From assembly GCA_027618625.1 (NCBI GenBank), contig JAQCER010000052.1, positions 1 through 10,350 on the forward strand: a stretch of 10,350 bases of DNA, given 5' to 3'. The DNA comes from Verrucomicrobiota bacterium (GTDB taxonomy: Bacteria > Verrucomicrobiota > Verrucomicrobiia > Verrucomicrobiales > DEV007). The notes beneath the pieces were generated by a model that saw only the letters and a program-made list of their open reading frames with translations, did not search any database and had not been told where the DNA came from. Position 1 is the first letter of the stretch; each line of letters begins with the position of its first letter. Position numbers and translations under genes: made by a program. Below, piece after piece: positions 1 through 5,961 of the stretch.

Positions 1-57
1 TAAGGGACGTTAAATAACTTATGGACAGTCGAGGCTGATTGTGCCAGGTTCAGCACT

Positions 58-1173
58 ATGAGAATTTCACGCATTTTGGGCGACGGGCCTTGCAGCTTCT
101 ATCACGTGCTTTCGCGAGTGATTGAGAGGAGATTCATTCTTGGGGAGCAGGAACAGGAGCATTTTCGCAAGTTGATGCGGGCACAGGAGGCATTTTCCAG
201 AGTGCGCGTGCTGACTTGGAATTGCATGTCGAATCATTTCCATATGCTGGTGGCGGTGGAGGATCGGGAATCTGTGGAGGTGCAGGCGGAGTTGGCTCGG
301 TTGCTGGCGGATGATGAGGCGTTTCTGGCGCTGCTGAAACCTTTGTATACCGCAGACGCGCTGGATGGGATCGGGAAGATGTTGAAAGTGATCCGTGGGC
401 GGGAGGTTGTTTCCGGCGGTGTTGAAGTTGAAACTGAGGATGAAGATGTGTTTGCGATGGAGGTTCCCACTTTGACGAAGGACGAGGAGATTGAGCGGTT
501 TAAGCGTCCGTATCTGGATCGGCTGTACGATTTGTCAGCGTTTGTGGGGGAGATTAAGCAGCGGTTCAGCCAGTGGTATAATCTTCGCAGTGAGCGTCAT
601 GGGCCGCTTTGGGAGGATCGATTTAAGAGTGTGTTAGTGCAGGGTGAGCCTGGGGTGCTGGCCATGGTCGCGGCATATATTGATCTGAATGCAGTGCGTG
701 CAGGAATTGTGAAGGATCCGCGTGAGTGGCGTTGGTGTGGCTATGCGGAGGCGCTGAAGGGGCAGGGGATTGCACGCAATGGGGTGTATGAGGTGCTTGG
801 GGAACGTGAAGCGACTCGCCGAGATGGGGAGGCGTGGAAGAAGGTGCATCGGAGGTATCGGCAGTTGCTGATGGAGGAGGGGAGGCAATTGCGGGATGAG
901 GAGGATCGAGTGGTGCGCAAGGGGCTGACGCCTGAGGAATTTGAGGCGGAGGAAGCGCGTGATTTTGAGTTGCCCACGCCAGTGGTGCTACGGCACAAGA
1001 TCCGGTATTTTGTGGATGGACTGGCGTTGGGGAGCGCTGCTTTTGTCGACTCGGTGTTTGAGCGGAATAGGGAACGGATGGGGGTGAAGCGAACGCGTGG
1101 TGCCCGGGTTCCTAAGCTTCCAATCGGTGGTTTACATACCTTGCGGGATCTTCGGAATGGTCGGGCCCAATGA
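58..1173 (+). CDS. REP-associated tyrosine transposase (RAYT-like, Y1/HUH family)
   Basis: Single-strand DNA transposase of the IS200/IS605-related Y1 group (Transposase_17 / RAYT). The 371-residue product shows the expected order: an N-terminal strand with FYHVLSR (residues 14-20), the HUH metal-binding motif in SNHFHMLV (His60 and His62), then GPLWEDRFKSVLV (182-194) and AYIDLNAVRAG (206-216), whose Tyr207 aligns with the catalytic Tyr of the YIxxNPV motif in RAYTs. All catalytic residues appear intact. It is much longer than the roughly 165-residue E. coli RAYT: there is an acidic linker of about 90 residues between the HUH motif and the helix before GPLW, and about 150 residues after the Tyr, rich in Arg and Glu. 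No terminal inverted repeats or obvious hairpins flank it, so it resembles a single-copy RAYT rather than an IS element. The coding strand is G-rich and C-poor compared with the genes downstream. The ATG start places the conserved N-terminal strand correctly. Confidence 0.9.
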   Translation: MRISRILGDGPCSFYHVLSRVIERRFILGEQEQEHFRKLMRAQEAFSRVRVLTWNCMSNHFHMLVAVEDRESVEVQAELARLLADDEAFLALLKPLYTADALDGIGKMLKVIRGREVVSGGVEVETEDEDVFAMEVPTLTKDEEIERFKRPYLDRLYDLSAFVGEIKQRFSQWYNLRSERHGPLWEDRFKSVLVQGEPGVLAMVAAYIDLNAVRAGIVKDPREWRWCGYAEALKGQGIARNGVYEVLGEREATRRDGEAWKKVHRRYRQLLMEEGRQLRDEEDRVVRKGLTPEEFEAEEARDFELPTPVVLRHKIRYFVDGLALGSAAFVDSVFERNRERMGVKRTRGARVPKLPIGGLHTLRDLRNGRAQ

Positions 1174-1346
1174 TTGAGGATGGGTGTGCGAGGGGCGAGT
1201 ATATGAGATGGGAGCCAGGCGATTCCGCTACGGCCAGTATGAGGCGCGGTGCGGTGGGATCCGACTATTTCTCACAGTTTATATGAACCAGTGACGTGAT
1301 CAGGCGCCTTCGGTCGCGGATTGGGGAATCTGGTGTAGCATGGGAA

Positions 1347-2204
1347 ATGCCCGATCCCATCATTGGCAGGATGAATGTCCTGCGCGCAAGTTCCCGTCAC
1401 GCCTCCGGAATGTATCTGGATGGCGGGGAAGAGCTGGGCGAAATTCTGCTGCCGCAGCGCTATGTGCCACAACATTTTGTTACTGGCAGTGAGATCGAGG
1501 TCTTCCTCATGCTGGATTCCGAGGACAGGCTGGTGGCGACGACCGATCGACCGTTGGCCATGGTGGGGGAGTTTGCTTCGCTCAGCGTCGTGGAGACGAC
1601 CAGAATAGGAGCATTCCTTAACTGGGGCATGCCGAAGGATCTGCTGCTACCGTTCGGCGAACAGGCAAAGCGGGTGATGAAGGGCGACAATGTCGTCGTT
1701 TACGTCAACTTTGATGCAGTGAGCGGGCGACTCTATGCCTCATCGAAGCTCAACAAATTTGTGGCGAATACCGCGCCTCCCGGGATCGTTGAAGGCTCGG
1801 CAGTTTCGCTGCTCATTGCCGAGCGTACGGACATTGGCTACAAAGCGATCGTGAACGGCCACTACTGGGGGCTCATCCATGCGAGCGCGGCCGCCGCTGT
1901 TCCTTTTGCCCTGGGCGAAAGCCGCCCCGGTTACATCAGCCGTGTCACGCCGGATGGCCTTGTTGATGTCACCTTTGATCTTCCTGGATATGGGAAGGTG
2001 ACCAGTGCCGCCAAGCGGTTGGAAGAAGTGCTCGCGGTGGCAGAGAACGGATTCCTCCCGCTACATGACAAAAGCACGCCTGAGCAGGTGCGCGACACGC
2101 TGGGGATGAGTAAGAAGGTGTTCAAGCAAGCGGTTGGTGCGCTGTATCGCGGGAGGAAGGTTCGGCTAGAAGAGGACGGAATTTACTTGGTGAAAGATAA
2201 CTGA
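1347..2204 (+). CDS. cvfB: CvfB-family S1 domain RNA-binding protein
   Basis: Cytoplasmic RNA-binding protein of the CvfB/YitL family (conserved virulence factor B in firmicutes), known to consist of S1-like OB folds followed by a winged helix. From Met1 at 1347 (285 residues), the first S1-like fold covers about residues 3-65 (IIGRMNVL, GEILLPQRYVP, VFLMLDSEDRLVATT). The second covers about 70-140 (VGEFASLSV, IGAFLNWGMPKDLLLPF, the most characteristic block). A third lies around 145-215. A C-terminal winged helix starts near 225, with STPEQVRDTLGMSKKVFKQA and ending GIYLVKDN. An in-frame GTG at 1296 would add 17 basic residues with no family resemblance. I prefer the ATG at 1347 because homology to the family begins right after it; there is no decisive ribosome-binding site for either. 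It is not obviously part of an operon. The molecular role in this organism is unknown; RNA binding is inferred from the fold. Confidence 0.88.
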   Translation: MPDPIIGRMNVLRASSRHASGMYLDGGEELGEILLPQRYVPQHFVTGSEIEVFLMLDSEDRLVATTDRPLAMVGEFASLSVVETTRIGAFLNWGMPKDLLLPFGEQAKRVMKGDNVVVYVNFDAVSGRLYASSKLNKFVANTAPPGIVEGSAVSLLIAERTDIGYKAIVNGHYWGLIHASAAAAVPFALGESRPGYISRVTPDGLVDVTFDLPGYGKVTSAAKRLEEVLAVAENGFLPLHDKSTPEQVRDTLGMSKKVFKQAVGALYRGRKVRLEEDGIYLVKDN

Positions 2205-2239
2205 GCAACTGAGCAACTGAGGAGCTGAGGAGCTGAGGG
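2201..2239. repeat. 8-bp tandem repeat overlapping the cvfB stop codon
   Basis: Five head-to-tail octamer units begin at the cvfB stop: CTGAGCAA twice, CTGAGGAG twice, then a truncated CTGAGGG. Every unit contains TGA. Because 8 is not a multiple of 3, TGA triplets fall in all three forward frames (2202, 2210, 2218, 2226, 2234), so the array acts as a three-frame stop. Read on the other strand it is CTCCTCAG/TTGCTCAG. Probably slippage-generated. Confidence 0.85.
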
Positions 2240-2369
2240 CCGGGCTTTGGACATCGGGCAGGGATGTTTTTCCAAAACGTCTGGTTGGGTGGGTGATCGT
2301 GCGTTTTCCAGGGCGCTCCGAGAATCTCAGTGCACATGGCTCGCCGGGTCGTCTGGCCGGGCGAATGTC

Positions 2370-2405
2370 AGCGACCGGTAACGGGTACCTCAATACCGAA
2401 CCGCT
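2370..2405. repeat. Imperfect hairpin in the intergenic region
   Basis: The arms AGCG (2370-2373) and CGGTA (2376-2380) pair with TACCG (2394-2398) and CGCT (2402-2405), with small internal mismatches and a 13-base loop containing the self-complementary GGTACC. There is no T-run after it, so it is not a standard terminator. It may be part of a dispersed repeat; this is inference. Confidence 0.4.
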
Positions 2406-2477
2406 AACCAATTCCGCGCAGCGTAAAGTTCTCTCTTGTTTCATTTCAATGAGGTGTCGTCACAGGAAAATGGAGAG

Positions 2478-2499
2478 CTGTCACAAACTTTAGTGACAG
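2478..2499. promoter_or_regulatory. Candidate operator palindrome (7-bp perfect arms)
   Basis: CTGTCAC at 2478-2484 and its exact reverse complement GTGACAG at 2493-2499 flank an 8-base AT-rich centre (AAACTTTA). The length, symmetry and AT-rich centre are typical of a dimeric repressor or activator site. It lies 63 bp upstream of the transporter ATG, a suitable position for control of the transporter-GH32 locus. No regulator gene is in the window and the arms do not match the CRP consensus (TGTGA-N6-TCACA), so the binding protein is unknown. Confidence 0.5.
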
Positions 2500-2516
2500 G
2501 TCGGGGCATTTGGCGC

Positions 2517-2531
2517 ATTCTCCGCGAGAAT
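2517..2531. promoter_or_regulatory. Second candidate operator or leader hairpin
   Basis: ATTCTC (2517-2522) and GAGAAT (2526-2531) are exact reverse complements around a 3-base CGC centre. The element ends 31 bp before the transporter ATG and 18 bp after the 2478-2499 palindrome, so it could be a second protein-binding site or a small hairpin in the 5' leader. No T-run follows, so termination is unlikely. Confidence 0.4.
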
Positions 2532-2562
2532 TTCAGGAACCCCCCGCCCATTTCACACCCAC

Positions 2563-3877
2563 ATGAGCCGTCTCTTTCTCTGGTCGCTGACCTCCGCGCT
2601 TGCGGGCTTTTTGTTCGGATTTGATACCGTCGTAATTTCAGGAACTCTGGGGGCTGAGTGGTTTCGTGCACGGCCTTGCGATCAGCATGGCGCTGTGGGG
2701 GACAGTGTTAGGATCGTTCTTGGGAAGCTGGCCTACCGATCATTTCGGCAGAAAGAAGACCCTGCTCTGGATTGGGGTTCTTTACTTTGTCTCTGCAGTG
2801 TGGTCCGGGCTGGCCACAGATGTTTACTCGCTGATGATTGCCCGGTTTATTGGTGGTCTCGGTGTCGGGATCTCGACGGTGGTGGCTCCACTTTATATCT
2901 CCGAGATTGCCCCTCCGGAAAAGCGCGGACGACTTGCCGGCATGTTTCAGTTCAACATCGTCTTTGGCATTTTGATCGCCTTGTTGTCGAATTACCTGAT
3001 AGGCGGGATGATCGGCGACAACGCCTGGCGCTGGATGCTGGGTATTGAGGCGGTTCCCGCGCTTGTTTATACGCTGATGTGCTTCACCATCCCGGAAAGC
3101 CCACGCTGGCTTTTAGGTCAACGTGGTGATCGTGACCAGGCATTGCGCGTGCTGGCGATGATCAACGACACTTCTACTCCGGCTGAAGTCGAAAAACTCG
3201 CAAATGAAATCTCTTCTGCGTCTGAAGAATCATCAACAGGCGCATCCGGCTTCTGGAGCAAACGTCTCAAAGTTCCCATCACGCTGGCCATCCTGATTGC
3301 ATTCTTCAACCAGCTTTCCGGCATTAACGCCATCCTCTACTTTGCGCCCCGAATCTTTGAGTTGACCGGGCTCGGTGAAAAAGCCGCACTGTTGCAGTCC
3401 GTGGGCATTGGCGTGACCAATCTGGTATTCACCTTCGTCGGGCTGTGGCTGATCGATCGCCTCGGCAGGCGCACCTTGCTCTACATCGGATCTTTAGGTT
3501 ACATTATCTCGCTGGGTCTCTGCGCGTGGGCGTTTTTCTCAGAGAATTTTTCAATCGTTCCTGCCTGTATCTTCGGTTTCATCGCGGCCCATGCCATTGG
3601 TCAGGGCGCGGTGATCTGGGTCTTTATCTCGGAGATCTTTCCGAACCGATCGCGCGCAGTCGGTCAGTCGCTGGGCAGTTTCACTCACTGGTTCTTTGCT
3701 GCGACGCTGACCTTGGTGTTCCCGAAAGTCGTCACGGCGTTCCCAGCCGGCTATGTGTTCCTGTTCTTCTGCTCCATGATGGTGCTTCAGCTCGTCTGGG
3801 TGAAGTTGATGGTGCCGGAGACGAAAGGGGTGCCGCTCGAGGAAATGCAAAAAGAACTGGGGATCAGCGAAGTGTGA
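2563..3877 (+). pseudogene. Sugar-porter MFS transporter, frameshifted after TM1
   Basis: Inner-membrane sugar:proton symporter of the MFS sugar-porter family. The first frame (from ATG 2563) encodes TM1, ending in GFLFGFDTVVISG, then leaves homology near 2643. The rest continues in the next frame from about 2642 (ELWGLSGFVHGLAIS) to 3877. That part has all the family signatures: TDHFGRKKTLL (loop 2-3), PESPRWL before the central loop, LIDRLGRRTLL (loop 8-9) and the C-terminal PETKGVPLEEM. Related porters usually read VISGAEQTIQ before an LWGLS-type motif, so about six residues plus two bases seem missing, as after a 20-nt deletion. A GTG at 2666 could start a 403-residue product lacking TM1, but without a clear ribosome-binding site; a functional porter from it is unlikely. 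The remainder is undamaged, so the lesion is recent or a sequence error. GH32 follows 14 bp downstream and suggests a fructose- or fructan-related substrate. Confidence 0.82.
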
Positions 3878-3891
3878 ACCCAATTTAGAAT

Positions 3892-5958
3892 ATGAAATCG
3901 AACACCCGAATACCAGGAATACCAGGGCACCTCCTTGGGCTCGCCGTAGCATTGGCCGTAGCATTGGCCGTAGCATTGGCCGTAGCATTGGGGGTGACCT
4001 GTGAAGCGCAGGATTCACCGATTTACAAGGAAGCCTACCGTCCGCAGTTCCACTTCACGCCAGCGAAGAACTGGATGAATGATCCGAATGGCATGGTCTA
4101 CTACGATGGCGAGTGGCACCTGTTTTATCAGTTCAATCCCTTCGGTGAAAAATGGGGGCACATGAGCTGGGCGCATGCGGTCAGCAAGGATCTGGTGCAC
4201 TGGGAACACCTGCCGCTGGCGCTTGCCGAAGAAAATGGCGTGATGATTTTCTCTGGCAGTGCGGTGATCGACTGGAACAACACCAGCGGGTTTGGCAAAG
4301 ACGGCAAGCCCCCAATGGTCGCCATTTACACTGGTCACTACACCGGAAAGCCGCTGCAGAACCAGCAGATCGCTTACAGCAACGATCGCGGTCGCACCTG
4401 GACCAAGTATGAGGGCAACCCGGTCATCGACATCAATCAGGAGAACTTTCGCGATCCGAAGGTGCTATGGCACGAGGCCACTCGTCAATGGGTAATGGCC
4501 GTGTCGCTGCCGACGGCAAGAAAGGTGCGCTTCTACGGTTCAGCGGATTTGAAGAGCTGGTCGCAGCTGAGTGACTTTGGCCCGGCGGGTTCCACTACCG
4601 GGATCTGGGAATGTCCAGATTTGTTCCCGCTGCCGGTAGAGGGCACTGATCAGCAAAAGTGGGTATTGGTGGTGAATGTTGGTGGAGGCGCTCCCGCCGG
4701 CGGCTCGGGTTGCCAGTATCTGGTGGGCGACTTCGATGGCAAAGCGTTCACGGTGCACGAGCCGTCGCAGCCACGGCCACAGCCCGCATTTGTCCCCGAA
4801 GGCACCGTCTTCGCTGATTTTGAGAATGGTTTCGGCGATTGGAAAATTGAAGGCGATGCGTTCGGGAATGTCCCAGCCACGGGTGCAGTGGACGGTCAGC
4901 AGGCAGTCGACGGGTTTCTTGGAAAAGGCTTCGCCAACTCGTTCCACGGCGGCGACAGGACGACCGGCAAGTTGACCTCTCCCGACTTCGAGATTGATCA
5001 CAAGGCGATCAGCTTCCTCATCGGTGGCGGTGCGCACGACACGAATACCTGCATCAACCTCGTCGTCGACGGCAAGGTGATTCGCAGTGCCGAAGGGGAC
5101 GCCGTCGAACGCCTCGACTGGAAGAGCTGGGACGTTTCCGTTCTCAAGGGGAAGAGGGCGCGCATCGAGATCGTCGATCGCTGGATGGAAGGTTGGGGGC
5201 ACATCAACGTTGATCAGATTCTGTTTGCCGATGAGCCAGCAAAGCCCGCCACCAATCCTGCGCTCTGGGCGGACTACGGTCGCGATTTTTACGCCGCCGT
5301 TTCCTGGTCTGATGTGCCCAAAGAAGATGGCCGCCGGGTCTGGCTCGGATGGATGAGCAATTGGCAGTACGCCCAGGACATTCCCACCAGTCCGTGGCGC
5401 AGCGGCATGACCGTGGCGCGCACGCTGTCGCTGCGGAAAGTCGGCGATGCCTACCGTTTGCTGCAAAGGCCATCCAAAGAACTGGAACAGATTCGAGGAG
5501 CAGGCCAGATAGCTGAGAATGTATCGCTGGCGGATGCGGTCACCCTCTTGAACGAAACGGAGTCGGAATTGCTTGATGTAGAATTGACTGTGCCAGCGGG
5601 CGCTCCCTTCGAACTTTCACTGATCAAGCCTGACAGTGGCGTCGCTCCTATCCTGATCGATACGACAAAGGGTATCCTTTCCTTCGATCGCACAAAGTTC
5701 GGCGACACCCGTTTCCACAGCGATTTTCCCGGAATTCACATTAGCCCGCTGCGTGCTGTCGATGGCAAAGTGACGCTGCGTTTGCTGATCGATGTCGCCA
5801 GCATCGAGATCTTTGCGAACAGCGGTGAGTCTGTCATTTCCGACCTCGTCTTTCCCAAGCCTGGCCCGTGGCAATTTGGCTTCGCTTACAAAGGCGAAGG
5901 CGCCCCACCAAAAGTTGAGCGGATTGCGGTCTACCCGTTGCGATCGACCTGGCCGTAG
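3892..5958 (+). CDS. Secreted GH32 fructan/levan/sucrose hydrolase with inserted domain
   Basis: Glycoside hydrolase family 32 (levanase/inulinase/invertase type), hydrolysing beta-fructofuranosyl bonds outside the cytoplasm. The 688-residue product has a signal peptide: basic MKSNTR, a hydrophobic core made of four AVAL repeats (residues 18-33), and likely cleavage after Cys-Glu-Ala (37-39). The five-blade propeller shows the nucleophile motif WMNDPNG (61-67, Asp64), FSGSAV (120-125), the transition-state stabiliser FRDP (186-189, Asp188) and acid/base WECPD (239-243, Glu240). Residues about 305-449 are an insertion beginning FADFENGFGDW and ending WGHINVDQILFADEP, absent from minimal GH32 enzymes. 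The propeller then resumes with DYGRDFYAAVSW (461-472) and RRVWLGWMSNWQYA. The C-terminal beta-sandwich runs from about 520, with IEIFANSGESVISD (638-651). All catalytic residues are intact. It starts 14 bp after the transporter, probably co-transcribed. Specificity cannot be read from the sequence. Confidence 0.93.
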   Translation: MKSNTRIPGIPGHLLGLAVALAVALAVALAVALGVTCEAQDSPIYKEAYRPQFHFTPAKNWMNDPNGMVYYDGEWHLFYQFNPFGEKWGHMSWAHAVSKDLVHWEHLPLALAEENGVMIFSGSAVIDWNNTSGFGKDGKPPMVAIYTGHYTGKPLQNQQIAYSNDRGRTWTKYEGNPVIDINQENFRDPKVLWHEATRQWVMAVSLPTARKVRFYGSADLKSWSQLSDFGPAGSTTGIWECPDLFPLPVEGTDQQKWVLVVNVGGGAPAGGSGCQYLVGDFDGKAFTVHEPSQPRPQPAFVPEGTVFADFENGFGDWKIEGDAFGNVPATGAVDGQQAVDGFLGKGFANSFHGGDRTTGKLTSPDFEIDHKAISFLIGGGAHDTNTCINLVVDGKVIRSAEGDAVERLDWKSWDVSVLKGKRARIEIVDRWMEGWGHINVDQILFADEPAKPATNPALWADYGRDFYAAVSWSDVPKEDGRRVWLGWMSNWQYAQDIPTSPWRSGMTVARTLSLRKVGDAYRLLQRPSKELEQIRGAGQIAENVSLADAVTLLNETESELLDVELTVPAGAPFELSLIKPDSGVAPILIDTTKGILSFDRTKFGDTRFHSDFPGIHISPLRAVDGKVTLRLLIDVASIEIFANSGESVISDLVFPKPGPWQFGFAYKGEGAPPKVERIAVYPLRSTWP
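3943..3990 (+). repeat. Four perfect copies of a 12-bp repeat in the GH32 signal peptide
   Basis: GCCGTAGCATTG occurs four times head to tail without mismatch, encoding Ala-Val-Ala-Leu x4, which forms most of the hydrophobic core of the signal peptide. The 12-bp unit keeps frame on gain or loss of a copy. Just upstream, GAATACCAG is duplicated (3908-3916, 3917-3925), giving IPGIPG. The synonymous codons are identical in every copy, indicating recent tandem duplication rather than selection for residues alone. Confidence 0.95.
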
Positions 5959-5961
5959 GGT

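Larger units (their letters stand above)
2240..2562. other. Non-coding stretch between cvfB and the sugar locus, rich in imperfect hairpins
   Basis: No convincing coding sequence occurs in these 323 bases. The first 170 bases hold several imperfect inverted repeats: AAAACG (2274-2279) with CGTTTT (2302-2307); TCGCCGG (2341-2347) with CCGGGCGA (2357-2364), one base bulged; and AGCG/CGGTA with TACCG/CGCT (2370-2405). This composition resembles a decayed or short dispersed palindromic element, but no second copy is present in the window. The last 100 bases hold two cleaner palindromes listed separately and should contain the promoter of the transporter-GH32 locus. I cannot place a confident -35/-10 pair. 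Confidence 0.5.

Noticed and set aside
1296..1346. GTG start 17 codons upstream in cvfB
   Set aside because: The extra residues are basic and not similar to the family, while family similarity starts directly after the ATG at 1347.
2251..2271. Possible intrinsic terminator after cvfB (ACATC and GATGT stem followed by five T)
   Set aside because: The stem is only 5 bp and AT-containing with a 7-base loop, so it is too weak to call.
2166..2444. Minus-strand open frames over the octamer repeat and hairpin region
   Set aside because: The repetitive Ser/Leu/Gln stretch comes from the octamer array. There is no start signal and no protein-like domain.
2666..3877. Transporter taken as an intact gene from GTG 2666
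   Set aside because: The product would lack TM1, which is encoded just upstream in another frame with strong family resemblance; a frameshifted gene explains both parts.
3943..3990. Tandem repeat considered as a CRISPR-like array
   Set aside because: The units are contiguous 12-mers with no spacers and lie inside a coding sequence.
3551..4018. Minus-strand open frame with MLRP repeats
   Set aside because: The repeat is simply the antisense reading of the 12-bp array in the GH32 signal peptide, and the rest is antisense to the transporter.
4540..5466. Long antisense open frame (about 308 codons) on the minus strand inside GH32
   Set aside because: It is opposite a strongly supported GH32 gene with intact catalytic motifs. 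The antisense product shows no domain and is explained by high GC content and codon bias.
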